Shown piece after piece: positions 36,056-48,610 of a stretch of DNA of 64,000 bases (positions are counted from its first letter, which is position 1; each line of letters opens with the position of its first letter). A program made the translations under genes and the position numbers. The stretch is from contig BSYO01000038.1 of NCBI GenBank assembly GCA_033239525.1, positions 5,893,041 through 5,957,040 on the forward strand, read 5' to 3'. The notes under the pieces were generated by a model. That model was not told the origin of the DNA, made no database searches, and was given only the letters and a program-made list of their open reading frames with translations. Origin of the DNA: Nepenthes gracilis. Lineage: Eukaryota; Streptophyta; Magnoliopsida; Caryophyllales; Nepenthaceae.

Positions 36056-37943
36056 GTAGTGAAAAGATCCCATACTCAACTTGTTTAAGATCATAGAAAC
36101 TGTAAAAAAAATTTGATCATATGTCTGGGCATTGGCAAGTCCATAAGAAATAGGAAATGCCTTGGCTTTAAAGAAAATAGCACTCAACCAACTCAAACCT
36201 CGAGAATTATTTTTATTCTAGCTACCAATGATAGCATACAAAAAGTTGGGAGCTCCATTTTGGGTCATGAAAAACAACTTATGAAGTCTATTTGTGCAAC
36301 TTCTAGAGTCTAGTATAAGGTGCAATGCCATCAAGTCATTCTGATAAGAAATTTGTGCCAAATTGTTATGTTTATTGTATGGTCGAACATATTTGACCAT
36401 AGTGCTCTAGGCCCTTACTTAAATGTCATCCCTAGAGAACTAAAATTCTTGATGATTGGATCGTTGCTGAAATCACACCTATGTGTCATCACTATGGTCA
36501 ATGTTGCCACATTAGACCAAAATATTAACAAAATCAATTCTCAAAACAGACTTGAACATTCCAAGCAAATGTCAAACCTTGCCACTGGTGTGAAATATTC
36601 GAACAATATTATTTCTAAATTAATAAAAAGATTTCATTCAAAGAAAATGAGATGGAAGAGAAAAGATGATTTAAAACATAACATCGCTCATATTATGCTT
36701 AAATCAAAAAATTCATCCATGTGATACTTTGATAGTGGATGATCTTAATACGTGTAGGAATAGAGCCTTGTTTTACACTATTAATGAATACAATGTAGGC
36801 ATTGTAACTTTTGGTGGTGGTACGAAATGTCCCATCCTCAAAAAAGGCACTATTGAGATCACAAACCTATCCACTCTTGAAAATATGCTATTTGTAGATG
36901 GTCTGAAATCTAACTTATTAAGTATTAGTTTACTTTATGACAATGCATTAAAAGTAAAATTTGTAAGAAACAAATGCACTACCATAATTCAAAATGGTGA
37001 GATAGTACTAGAAAGGAAAATGACTCATAATAACTGCTATAAAGTATTACATAAGGCCAACTGAACATGTCAAAATGCAAGAGTCATTGAACTCTAGTAC
37101 CAACAACTTGGTTATGTAAATTATAAGAAAACTTTCCAAGAAGGTAATTGTAACTAGTCCTCCTAAAATTGATAAAATTGAAAACATTAAGCCTAGGCCT
37201 AGCTAATTTGGCAAACAAATCAAAGTGACTTATAAAATGACCACATTAATCACTATCAAAAGACCCTAGAATTTTTACATATAGATATAATGGGACCATC
37301 TAGAAACAAGAGCTTGAAAGGAAAATGGTACATTCTAGTGTTTATAGATGATTTCACTAGATTTTGAGCAAAAAATCTTATAATTTCAAAGTTACATCAA
37401 CTCTTTTTATGAAACTCTAGAATAAAAAATAATTCCTCTATCTCAAGAATTCGAAGTGATCATGGAAAATAATAAAAAAAAAATACCTACTTTGATACAT
37501 TTTGTGATGAAAATAGGATAAGTTAATAATACTTAGTAGCCATTACTTCTCAACAAAATAGGGTGGTTGAGTGAAAAATCGGATCATTTAAGAAATTGCC
37601 AAAATCATGCCTCATAGTAGGAATATTGCCTTACATTTTTGGGGAGAGGCTATATAAGCCAACTATTAAGTATTTTTGTATCTTGTAAATGATATATTTT
37701 GAGAGATAGAGAAAACCTTGCTAAATTTGATACTAAAAGTGATGAAGGAATTTTTCTATAATATTCTAAAACTAGCAAGGCCTACAGTTGTGTACAATTT
37801 GCACAAACAATGTGTTATGGAATCCATCAATATTTTTGTGGGTGATCATCACAATGACAACTTCAACACCCAAAGAAATTCATTAGATAGGTTGGATAGT
37901 GATAAACCACATCTACAATACCCTAGCGAACTTAATGAGGTGA
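36056..37943 (+). pseudogene. pol: copia3 protease and integrase block
   Basis: Continues copia3 gag-pol after gypsy1. GKSIRNRKCLGFKEN (36127 on) matches the corresponding spacer of copia1. Protease is YFDSG near 36723, followed by a stop where Cys is expected. GAG_pre-integrase is ENMLFVDGLKSNLLSISLLY (36870-36940). Integrase motifs are LHIDIMGPSRNKSLKGKW near 37270-37320, IRSDHGK near 37450 and TSQQNRVVE near 37545. Stops occur in almost every line. It ends where the GAG-only LTR element begins. Confidence 0.75.
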
Positions 37944-38214
37944 TGTGGATGCCGTCATAAACAATGGAGGCAATCAAGCGGTTTGAGTGTGTTATGGGCT
38001 CCAGACATGGAGCCTTCAAAATTCAACTTTGGAACAACCAATCGTGTTATGGAGACTTTGGACCAACCAAGCAGGAAGTGAGTTCCGCCAATCATTTTGA
38101 CTATTGTTTATATTTGCACAGGGTTTAATTAAGAACTTATAGAAACTGAGGACTTAAAAAGACCGATGAACAAAATTCTTCATCCGTACAATAATCATAT
38201 CCTCGGACGCAATA

Positions 38215-38232
38215 TTGGCACCATCTGTGGGA
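38215..38232 (+). other. gypsy2 primer-binding site
   Basis: TTGGCACCATCTGTGGGA directly follows the LTR end CGCAATA. It matches the TTGGCGCCGTCTGTGGGA type used by Tat-like elements, with two C/G to A-type changes. Confidence 0.85.
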
Positions 38233-38284
38233 ATCACGTAACAAAAAGTTTGATAAATATAATTTTAATAAAATAAAAAGGAAT

Positions 38285-39850
38285 ATGGTGGATTTTAAGA
38301 TAGAAGTTAGTGCACCAATTAAGGAGGCCACTTCTGGTGGTAACAATCCTCTCATCATTGATCGAATGAACGATCACCCTGATCCTTGTGTACGGGTGCT
38401 TGTTGAAGCTGTCCAGACACTTTGTACAAGATTAGATGAGTGGCCAAAACGAGTCTCTTTTGTGGCCTCTCAAACAGCTGCGTCCAAAAAGAAGAAAAAT
38501 AGGGGAAGAAAATACCCCTCAAAGAAGATTGATCCCTAGGACGACCTCGGGACTAAAACAGCTTCAAATGAAAAAGTTCCATTGAGATTGGAAGGTCATT
38601 TAAGTCTCCGAGTCTGAGAGGATAGTCCTAAGAGACGAAAGCCTCGGTATTCTCGTGATGATAGGGAACCCACTTACCTTGGAGAGGCCTCTCGTGGCGA
38701 ACGTCCTCTAAATGCTAAAGCCATCCTCGATCACAGTTTGCTAAAAAACCATCCGAGTTGAAGGACCTGCTCAATGAAAAAAGGATAGCGGCGCCTCCTC
38801 AAATCAAGAAAAAAGTTGACAAAATTTGGGATCGTATCTTTGGAGAAGACACTGCAGGAAAGGCTGTCGACTTGTGGCAATCTCCGTTCACAATGGAGAT
38901 CCATACATGATCTTTATCGTATAAATTCAAGATGCCTGCTTTGGAACCGTATAATGGAAGTTCTGATCCCATGGATCATTTCTATACGCTCCTAAGCTTT
39001 TAGGGTTCGGATGAGGTATCAATGTACCTCTATTTCCCTTTAACATTAAAAGGCGATGCCCGAGTATGATTTTCCTCCTTCAACCAAATTCCATACAAAC
39101 TTTTCAAAGTTTGGCTAACCATTTCTTATCCCAATTTATCTCCAGTTGGAGGGAAGAAAAACAGCCCTGACATTTGGCCCAAGTAAAACAAGGGCCAAAT
39201 GAAGGTATAAGGAAATTCCTAGCCAGATTTACGGCTGAGGCTAGGAAAATCCTCAAGCTCACCGAAGAGGTGAAACTAATTGCTTTTGTATCTGCGTTGG
39301 AACCTAGAGACTTTTTTAGGCACATAGCCCATAAGAACCCTAAAACTTTTAGAGAGGAAAAGGCCATTGCTCGTACCTATAATGCAGCTGAGAAGGCTAA
39401 CGAAGCGAAACGGCCCAAGGACCAACCCCACCAAAAATCAACGGAGGGGAAAAGAAAAAATGAAGACAATATAGGTCCCTAAAGATCGAGAAAGCAGCAA
39501 AAGTCCGAGTTGGCACCAAGAAGGGGATTTAGGCTTCAAGATCTAACTCCTTTAAATGACTCCTACACTAATATCCTGATACAAATTTAGGATGAAAAGT
39601 TCTTTAAATGGTCGATGGCGTTAAAGAATCCAGATAGTGATGACTAGTTGAAATACTATCATTACTATCGATGCGAAGGATATAGTACCAAGGACTGTAG
39701 AACGCTGCAAAAGGATGAAAAGCTTATCCTGAAGGGACATCTCAACCGATTTCTACAAAAATCCAAATAAACCTCCGGAGGAGCAGATGAGGATGAGGCT
39801 GAGTAACCAAAAGGCCGAATCACAACTGACGTTGTTAACATGATTTCCAC
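38285..39850 (+). pseudogene. gag: gypsy2 gag
   Basis: Begins MVDFKIEVSAPIKEA at 38285. The capsid part starts near 38900 (KMPALEPYNGSSDPMDHFY), with LKGDARV near 39050 and the retrotransposon-gag line VKQGPNEGIRKFLARF at 39180-39230, which is open to 39482. A nucleic-acid-binding tail (YYRCEGYSTKDCRTLQKDEK near 39665) is a degenerate Cys/His knuckle. Frame changes separate the blocks. Confidence 0.75.
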
Positions 39851-39949
39851 ACACCCGCTCGAGATGATGTTCCGAAAAGTTCAAGAATGATCGCCGGCTA
39901 TAAAAAACCAAGGATAGATAATAGGGACGATGTTATTGATTTTAGTTAT

Positions 39950-40509
39950 AAAAATTTGACTTATGTAATATTCTTTCATTCTGATCCCTTGGTTGTAATT
40001 GAGTTCGTTTCGGATGGTAGTATAGATTACCAATAGAAACGAGTATTCATTGATAATGAAAGTTCAAAAAATTTATGTTATTTGGATGCCTTTTTTAAAT
40101 TAGGATTTAAAAGAAGTTAGTTAAAAATGTAAAAGGACCCTTGTACGAACTGGATAATAAACTTGTACCCGTACAAGGAATAATCCAATTGGAAGTCACG
40201 TTGGGCATATATCGAGGACCAGCCACCAAGATGCTTTCTTTGTTGGTCGTAGACCTTCCATTGGTCTATAATACTATCCTTGGACGACCTTGTTTAACTG
40301 CGTTCGGAGTAATAACTTCAATTTCTTATCTAAAAGTAAAATTTTTGACTCCATTCAGCATCAAAGAAATCCTAAGCGATCAAATGACTGGGCAAACTTG
40401 TTATTTATCTCAAGTCACTCAGACGCCAACAAATCAACCAACCCAGGACCTTGATCTCTATGTTGAAACCACATTACAACAATCCCAATCTAGAGAATCA
40501 ATAGATTAG
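39950..40509 (+). pseudogene. pol: gypsy2 protease
   Basis: VFIDNESSKNLCYLDAF near 40045 corresponds to the VLVDNGSSADILF active site, with DNES in place of DNGS. The second half, at 40141-40509, is open: VQGIIQLEVTLG and YNTILGRPCLTAFG, the flap-side hallmark of Ty3 proteases. A stop and a frame change lie between the halves. Confidence 0.75.
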
Positions 40510-40529
40510 ATTCCACTGAACCATACTGA

Positions 40530-42421
40530 ACTTGAGAAGTACATTCAAATTGGGAGTTCTCTGTCCGAGCATTTCGAAGTCAACTTATTGATTTTCTTAG
40601 ACAAAATTTGGACGTCTTTGCTTAGACACCTAGTGATATGTCAGATATATTGACTGGGATAATGGTCCATAAGTTGGGCCTAGATCTTGGTCATAAACCT
40701 GTCCAGTAAAAACAAAGAAATTATTCAGTTCAAAAGTTGATTGCTATTCGGAATGAAGTGAAGAAACTCCTAGATGTTGGATTTATTAGAGAAGTTTAAT
40801 ACCCAAACTGGTTGTCAAATGTAGTCATTGTGAAGAAGAGTAATGGAAAGTCGAGAATGTGCATCGATTTTACCAATGTCAACAAGTTATGTCCGAAGGA
40901 TAGCTTTCCATTTCCAAGAATTGACTTGCTCGTAGACTCCACCACTGGATACGGATTGCTCAGTTTCATAGATATATAATCAGGCTATAATCAAATCCGG
41001 ATGGTTCCAGAAGACGATGAGCATACATTTTTTATGACCGACCAAATGACATACTATTATAAAGTTATACCCTCCGGTCTAAAAAATGCTGGTGCAACTT
41101 ATTAACTCCTTGTTAAAAAAACGTTCAAGGCTCAGATCGGACGAAATATAAAAGTATGCGTAGATGATATGCTTGTAAAGAGCAACCTTCAAGATGACCA
41201 TGTTCGTGATCTGAACGAGGCGTTTATTGTTTTGAGTACACACCAGATGAAACTTAATCCAACAAAATATATTTTTGGAGTAACCTCGGGAAAGTTTTTA
41301 GGCTTCATTGTTTTGCACGGAGGAATAGAAACTAATCCAGAAAAGATAAATGCTACCTTGGATATGAATCCTCCTTGGATGGTGAAAGAAGTCCAAAAAT
41401 TAACTGGGAGATTAGCAGCACTCTCACGCTTCTTAGCTAAATGAACCGAGAAATACTTACCATTTTTTAAGGCGTTGAAAGGTACAAAGGCCGCGGGCTT
41501 TCAGTGGATTGTAGAATGTGAAGCCGCCTTCCAAGAACTTAAGGAGTATCTTTCTCATCTATCACTGTTGACTTCTCCACAATTAGGCGATGAATTATTT
41601 TTATAACTGGCTGTATCCGAAACTGTTTTAAGCTCGATCTTAATTTGAGAAATGCCCAATGGACAAAAACCGGTCTATTATATCAGCGAAATCTTGACCA
41701 ATGTAGAAACTCATTACACTTGTGCTGAAAAGATGGCACTGGCACTTGTATATTCCACCCGAAAACTTCGACCATATTTCTAGGCATATAGAATAATTGT
41801 CCTGACAGATCAACCACTAAGAAGAATCCTGCAAAGACTAGATATGTCAGGACGATTGGTTAAATGGGCAATTAAATTAGAAGAGTTTGACTTAGAATTT
41901 TGACCGAGGCAATCCTTAAAAGGTTAGGCTCTCACGAACTTCATTATAGAAACAATGACACCAATTTTGGACACCCATGATGTTATTGGGACCGACAATC
42001 CCCAAAATATTTTGACCTGGCCTTTACACGTAGATGGTTCTTCAATGCAAGTTAGTTGCAGAGTTGGAGTGGTATTAAAAACACCGGACAGGTCAAAAAT
42101 AAAATATTCAATGACCCTCGAATTTTTAGCAACGAATAATGTGGTCGAGGATGAAGCACTGCTCACTGGATTAAAATTAGCTAGAGAATGCTTTGTCACA
42201 AATCTTATAGTATATAGTGATTCAGAACTAGTTTTTAATCATGTCCGAGGAAACTTTGATACGATTAATCCATTACTTTCCCAATATCTCTCTAAAGCTT
42301 GAAGTTTGATTTCCACGTTTATTCATATGAAAATAATTCACATTCGCAAGAAGAAAATGAAAAAGCAAACAGATTGGCTAGAACTGCTGCCACGGGAGAT
42401 CTAGAGCAACATGTTCGGAAA
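40530..42421 (+). pseudogene. pol: gypsy2 RT, RNase H and second RNase H domain
   Basis: RT: LLDVGFIREV about 40770, SRMCIDFTNVNKLCPKD 40850-40900, active site KVCVDDMLVKS about 41150 (CVDD, so both Asp remain). Connector KLTGRLAALSRFLAK is at 41396-41440. The first RNase H runs to about 41930 (KPVYYIS, EKMALALV, LTDQPLR). The second, at 42024-42300, is open: LHVDGSSMQVSCRVGVV, FLATNNVVEDEALLTGL and YSDSELVFNHVRG, with D, E and D at catalytic spacing; this is the duplicated RNase H of Tat elements. About ten stop codons interrupt the whole, many where Gln or Arg is expected. It resumes after solo LTR B. Confidence 0.85.
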
Positions 42422-42426
42422 TTACG

Positions 42427-44661
42427 TGTGAGGACTCGAAATCGAAAATGTAATAACTAGATGTGATTAAGGTGATTAAAATCAGTAAGAGGTTAAGTAT
42501 GTAGTGAAAATGTGGTAGTTAAAAGTAAAAAGTTGAAAAAATGCCCGAGTTCAGCAAGCAGCCGAGTGGCGCTCGCTGGGCGCTCGAGCCCACCTATCGG
42601 GCGGAAAAACCAGATCCATTCCAAATCCCTGCCACCGCTGGCCGCTCGGAGCCGATCTATCGGGCGGAAAAACCAGTGTCATTCCAAATCCTTGCCGCTG
42701 ATCGGCTGGGTGCCCGACCGCTCGAGCTCCGCTCGAGCGGCAGGCACAGTATAAAAACGCGCTCAGCTCTCTCCTTTTTATTTCAGCACGACTTTAGGGT
42801 TTGAGGAGAGAGAGAGAGCGCCATTCCTAGTGAGAGAAGGGTAGAGAACGAAGCCCGAGAGTTCGAATCCATCCGTGAGTCAGTTATAAAGGTGAAAGCC
42901 CGCGCCAAGGCAAGTGTACCTCGGACGTCATTTTATATTTTTACCGTTTCTTTTGCTTTAAATTTGATGAAATGTTACAAAAATGATATTGAAGCATGTT
43001 TCCTTCAATTAATCGGTTGGATTTTATATTTATGCATGTTTATTGCAAGATTTAGCTCTGATTTCGTGAATAAGCATGAAAATAGTGTTCGATTTGTCTC
43101 GGAAAGCATGTGACGAAACCCTAGCTCGAAAATGTTGTGAAGATTGAGTAAATTGTATGATTTAATATATATGCATGACATCTATGACATTAATTTCATG
43201 AAAAATGTACATGTAAGAGACCGATTTGAGTCCGACGATTTTGGCGAAGCCCTTTGCACGAAAATGAAGAGGTTTTGATGAGTTTAAACCATAGCATCTG
43301 TTATATGAAAGCTAATTGACATCGATGTGCAACTTCCAGTATAATTTGTTTTCGAAAATATGAACGAACGTATACCGACGAAATTTCCATGTGGATTTAA
43401 AGAAGTGCTAAAAGTATATTGTGAAAGTTCTGGTTTCCGTTACAGTTATTTTAGGACCCGAGACTGACTACAGTCCGAATAGGTTCTCCGGCATGCCTTA
43501 GGACTTTATGGTGGTAATCGAGGATAACTCTGTCCATTGAGTTATTTGTGGTCCGCCCTGCCTCGGGGCGTTACGGTCAGGAGGATTCTGTTACCGGCTT
43601 GCCTTCGAGAGGCACTTTGTACTGATCCCTCAAGATGGGATACTTCTATTACTGGCCTTAGATTGTGTGGAGTGAACACAATCTATCATCGATCATTCGC
43701 CCCCTCAGCTAGTAGGGGATACTGGCAGGGTCTATAATGTTCTGTTCTGATGCCGTTCTGTTCTGATTCTATTCTGTTCTATACCGTTATTATTGTATTG
43801 ATTTCTGTTCCATACTGATTACTGTACTGTTTTGAATAAAAGAGAAGTTTCTGATTCTATTTTCTGGATTATAATGATTACTGATCACCGATTTCTTACT
43901 ACTGATTCCTGATTCTGAAGTATAATATAGTCAAAGCATGTTTTCTCTATTTACTGGAGTACATTCTGATTTTCGTCCTATTTCTGCACAGTTATATGAC
44001 TATTTTGCATCACTGTATCACTGCTCATGTGCATGTACCTTGTTGGGCCTCAGTTCACTGTTTTAGTATTTTTTCCCTTCAGATGAGACAGTATAGCTAT
44101 TACCTGACGAAAAGGAGTAAACCAAGAGAAGCTTCTAAAGGCTTTTTGAGGACTTAGAGCATTGTGGAGCCGTTTTTTTTTTAAGAGCTTGTGGATGCAA
44201 ACACCTAGCTAGAAATGTGATTTTGTATACCGATTCCATGCTTATTGATGTTATAGAACATGTAGATTTTTGTATGAAAAGCATATGATATGTATGTCTG
44301 TAAAAAGAAAAAGCTATGCTTCTGCAGGTTATTAGTTTACTTCCGCTATATACTCTGAATTTACTGTGCAGATCCTAGACGGCATCTCGTTATGGAACTG
44401 TTAGCGTAGCTATGTTTTTATAGATTTGTGCCATGGATGGCACCTGTGATCCTGTGTATACTTGTTGTAGGAGATTGTGGATATTGGATAGATGTGTGCT
44501 TGTAATGGATGTTATACAGGACTGTACTTTTTGGTTTTCATCCAGTTACAAAGGAGACTCTGCCGAAATTTCTGCAGAAGTCTTGCATTATGTTTAGACC
44601 GTTAATTGTGTTTCTGTTTGACGGAAGCTTCTGAGGACAAAAAAAAATCTGTTCCGTCACA
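42427..44661 (+). mobile_element. Solo LTR B (2.24 kb) inside gypsy2 integrase
   Basis: Starts TGTGAGGACTC, ends CCGTCACA. Flanks TTACG (42422-42426) and TTGCG (44662-44666) differ by one base, and joining the flanks restores the gypsy2 frame. No internal domain, so it is a solo LTR. It contains GCTCGAGC boxes (42577, 42718-42735), TATA (GTATAAAAAC about 42749), a GAGAGAGAG leader, AGGCAAGTGT (42908-42917), GGCATGCCTTA (43490-43500) and the hairpin GATTGTGT/ACACAATC (43661-43683). Confidence 0.88.
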
Positions 44662-45972
44662 TTGCGCGAAGTTCTAAAAGTACCTAGCATCAATGAACCA
44701 CAAAAGAAGGTCATGCAGATAACCAGTTTAGATAATTGGATGACTCCATATGTGAAGTATTTGTTCGACGGTACATTACCAATAAGCCCAGATGAAGCCA
44801 AGTGTCTGAAAAAGATAGTGAGATGGTATACTATTATGGATAAAAAGTTATACTGATGAGGTTACTCTATTCCATACCTATAGTGTCTTTCACCAGAAGA
44901 GGCTGAGTACGCCCTTGATGAAGTACACCTTGATATCTGTTGATCCCACATTGGTAGCAAAAACCTTACCTTCAAGCTCATGATATAAGGTTATTATTGG
45001 CCTACCATGAAATATAACGCAATAGATTTCGTTCAAAAATGTGAGAACTGTCAAATGCTTGGGAACCTCACCCATCAACCGCACACAAAACTCCGAGTTC
45101 TGTAGTCGCCATGGCCGTTCATACAATGGGAAATCGACATCCTCAAACTACTCCAAGTGGCCTCCGGACAAAGGAAGTTCATTATAGTCGAAATTGACTA
45201 ATTCACGAAATGGGTTGAAGTCGTCCCACTAGTCAAAATAACAGATCAAAATGCAACCCAAGTTTGTCTGACAGAGCATTATTTGCAGGTTTGGAATACC
45301 TGAAGTTATTGTGACTGATAACGGAATCTAATTTACCAGTAAGCATTTTACAAAGTACTGTGCAAGTTTAAAGATAAAATTGGTTCATACTTCCGTCACT
45401 TATCCACAATGTAATGAACAAGTAAAAGTTACCAACCGAACAATATTGCACAATCTGAAAATAAAACTTGAAAATGTTGAAGGCTCCTGGGTGGACGACC
45501 TTCATTTCGTCCTTTGGTCATATAGGACAACACTTAGAGAACCAACCTTGAAACTCCGTTCTGTTTGTACTATAGGACCAAGGCCATTATTCTAGTAGAA
45601 ATTGGGGCTCCCTAGCCTTCTGGGCGAATCTTTTGACTCGCGTCACAATTTGTAAATATTTTAGGAAAATCTCGATTTATTTCAAGAAGATCAGGACGAG
45701 GCACGGTTACGAACGGTGGCATATCAACAAAGGATTGTTAAGTACTACAATAAAAAGGTGAATGCATGATAGTTTGACGTGGGAGATCCGGTCTTTTGGA
45801 GTATTGAAGCTACGGACAAAAATGTCGATCAAAACAAACTCTCACCAAATTGGAAGGGTCCATTTCTTGTCTCGGCCATTCTTAAAAATGGGGCATATAA
45901 GTTGCAGACCCAGAATGACAGATTAGTGCCTAGGACAAGGAATGCCTATCATCTTAGAAAATATTTTCAATA
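44662..45972 (+). pseudogene. pol: gypsy2 integrase
   Basis: REVLKVPSINEPQKKVMQI opens the block and MTPYVKYLFDGTLP follows. The zinc finger appears as HLDIC-SHIG near 44930 and CENCQMLG near 45050. The catalytic domain has WEIDILKL near 45130, VTDNGI near 45315 and VTNRTILHNLKIKL near 45430. The C-terminal domain at 45779-45972 is open (GDPVFWSIEATDK, KLSPNWKGPFLVSAIL, NAYHLRKYFQ), ending in a stop. Frameshifts and stops elsewhere. Confidence 0.8.
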
Positions 45973-46478
45973 ATTGTACCAGGTAAGGTTTTTATTGTAT
46001 CGAGTGCTTGTATAACTATAGAATTTAATAATAAAGTTTTAGTTCATCTCTTTTATTTATGTTTGCTTGTTTTTCACATTATTGCATAATCTAGGCTATC
46101 CCTAAGTCAGGTGAATTTCACTTACCCGTACCGAGGACCATCGATCCCAAAAACTCAATCACATAATTGAGCAACCCATATGAAGTCAGTGCTTAAAACT
46201 TGATCACATTATCAAGTAGTCCAAACGAGACCGAGGACAAAAAACTTGGGGGGATTCTCTAGAAGTATGAGTGTAAAGACCTTTAAGGTAGCACATTAGC
46301 CGAATATGGCTTAAAAAATTTAAGTTTCAAATATGGCTTATAAGACAAACTGAACTTAAGTAATATACAAAATCAAACAAATGAAATGTTCGACCAAAGC
46401 ATAAAGACAGAGAGTCAAAATTTTGTAAATATATTTCATTAATTGATAAAATGATTACATGTACAGAGCTCCGACTAA
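45973..46478. other. gypsy2 spacer between pol and the antisense ORF
   Basis: AT-rich, no gene. TTTAATAATAAAGTTT near 46023 resembles a plant polyadenylation region and could end the sense transcript. The antisense ORF ends at 46479, so the two genes converge here. Confidence 0.4.
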
Positions 46479-48430
46479 TTACAAAGATGGATGACGCCTA
46501 GAAGTTTCTGGCACTGGTTCCCAAGAATCTTCATCGTCCCCAGGAAAGTATAGAACCTTGGAACTATGACTGGCGCTAACATTCTTCGAATGAAATGCGA
46601 AAACAAGAATGTCAGGCGTCAGCATTTGCACTATGTGTCTGCAGAGGTTAATACCATCGCAATAGTTGCATTCGAATATCTTTAGGATGTCCTCGGCATG
46701 GATTAAAGATCGGAGCTCACCCTCCATGTTAGAGAACTTCTCTCTGAGAAGGCCATGTCTCTGTTTCAGATTGGCCAATTCACGCTCAAGTTTATAGTTA
46801 CGCCTCTCAACAGTTAGAAACTTCTCCTGTTCCACGTAGTCATAAGTAAGCCCCTTTGCAGCCTCAGCAAGACGACTTATCATTTCTTGGAACTTCAAAG
46901 GAAATAAGTCCGTTAATTTGTAGCAAAGATGACTTAGAAGTTATAAAAGGTTGTACACATTTGCCTCAGAAACAGAAATCTTCCCACGGGTTATATCATC
47001 CGTACAAACCTTTGGATCATTTTGGACCTCGGCTCTCGAAGACCCTGGACGAACCACCACAACATCCTTCTCTACTTCCTTAGTTATTACATGGATTCCT
47101 GCCTTTTCAACTTCGTCTGTGATGATTTGACCCTTGACCTCAATTTCAATTTGGACCTTGAGCTCTGGGGGCTCAAAAGAATGCTCCTCTACAATTTCAG
47201 GACAAAGTTCTTCAGTGATCACCTCGGCCATATTGGTCTCTGGGAACTCATTCAATGGCATCTCCGTAGCTTCCCTAGAACGAATCTCATTTATCCAAGA
47301 AGTCCCTTCAGTAAAAGTTATTGGGATATCGAGCAGAGACTCCCCAGGCAGAGGTGGTAGAATGACTAGAACACCATATTAGGCAAAAAATGAGGCTGGA
47401 ATAGGAACAACCTCGGTCACTTCCTCAGTAGGCCCCACATGCTCGCTCTCTTCAACTTGTTTGGCGACTTCATGAATTGGTATCAAGGATGATGTAGATG
47501 TCCTATCTAAAGCGACCGTCGGCTGCTTCTTTATTAATATATTTATGGTGGCCTTATCCCTAGAGTTAGATTCGACAGAGGCCTCCTTATTGACAAGTGT
47601 AATGGTCGGCGGCTCTCTTATCGCTATACCTTTTAAGGGCTTTTTGTCCTTGGGTTTTTTCGACTTGTTCTCGGACTTTTTTGATTTTCCTTAGGACTCC
47701 TTTTTACTGAGCTCTTCAGCCTTCCTCTTATGCCTCCACTTTAGAAGAGTCTTCACCGTCTGAGCCTCGGACTCTTCAGCCTCAGGCTTTCACTTGGCTA
47801 AAGCAAGTGACTCAGGATAAAGCCAACGGTTCTTCTTATTCTCGTTAAAGGTGCTAACCTTTTCACGTATTAAGTCTATAAGGTTTTGTACAAACTCTCT
47901 CTCATGGTCAAAAACATCTGACTGCATAGCGACAGAGACGTGACCCCATTCTGGACAGAGCTCCTTGGTGGAAGCAACTACTAAGTAAAAAAATTGATCC
48001 TTCCACCTTTTTGTGGAATTTGGGTTTCCTCCACTAAACCCATGTTTTGACCGAGGAGATACAGTAATCCAATCCATGCTTCGATTGAAATGAAACAAAA
48101 CTTTCACAGTTGTGGTGTTAAAAGCCACATGTGAATTTGTGCAAAAATACAGAGCAAAATGAAGTACCTCACGCCATTTGGTTAGAGTCTTGCAACAGGC
48201 ACATGGAGTTCCACCACAATTTTATAGAATTCTGAAGTAAGAGGAAAATGTAGACCACCCTTGAGGTGAGTCTTGTAAACTGTAATATATCAAGAGGAGG
48301 GGAAGAGGGCTCGTCCATTGATTCCAGGCAAGAGATACACCAAAGAACATGGAATCTTGTACCAAGCCCTGAAGTACTCCACATCTTCGGGAGTAAGGAT
48401 CTACTGAATCTCGTTAACTCTTGGTGCCAT
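46479..48430 (-). pseudogene. gypsy2 antisense ORF: 'putative gypsy-type transposase' protein with Lys-rich and coiled-coil parts
   Basis: On the strand opposite to gag-pol. From the ATG at 48430: MAPRVNEI, a stop, then LTPEDVEYFRAWYKIP, LHFPLTSEFYKIVVELHV, and after a frame change KVLFHFNRSMDW and KRWKDQFFYLVVAS, all aligning with the antisense protein at 29224. The frame to 47790 is open and continues past isolated stops into a lysine-rich stretch (KSENKSKKPKDKK near 47660), a Pro/Glu-rich region, and a coiled-coil-like C-terminus (YKLERELANLKQRHGLL, 46760-46810). About 650 codons with roughly seven stops. The Lys-rich part looks like a nuclear localisation signal. Extra ORFs in antisense orientation are known from Tat elements; their function is not. 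Confidence 0.7.
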
Positions 48431-48520
48431 GACAAATCTTCAATTAGAAAACAAAAGGAGACGAAGTTTAAGTAAGAAGGTGCAAAGAAGGTAAAGAATC
48501 CTAATTACCTTCGAAGGCCA

Positions 48521-48610
48521 ATTTATATGCACAGGAAAGAACTACAAAACGACGTCGTTTGCATTCAAAATTCAAAAGATGCACCTAATCATGGCTTCGC
48601 TACGTGTCAA
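48521..48610 (-). promoter_or_regulatory. Promoter-like block for the gypsy2 antisense ORF
   Basis: The minus strand has GCATATAAAT (48521-48530) about 90 bp before the ATG, the palindrome ACGACGTCGT (48549-48558) and GACACGTAG (48600-48608) further upstream. Order and spacing of the GACACGT word and TATA resemble 28988-29082. ACGT-core palindromes are typical bZIP sites. Confidence 0.5.

Noticed and set aside
42427..44661. Solo LTR B as a native part of gypsy2
   Set aside because: It has its own near-perfect 5-bp flanks, and removing it restores the integrase frame.
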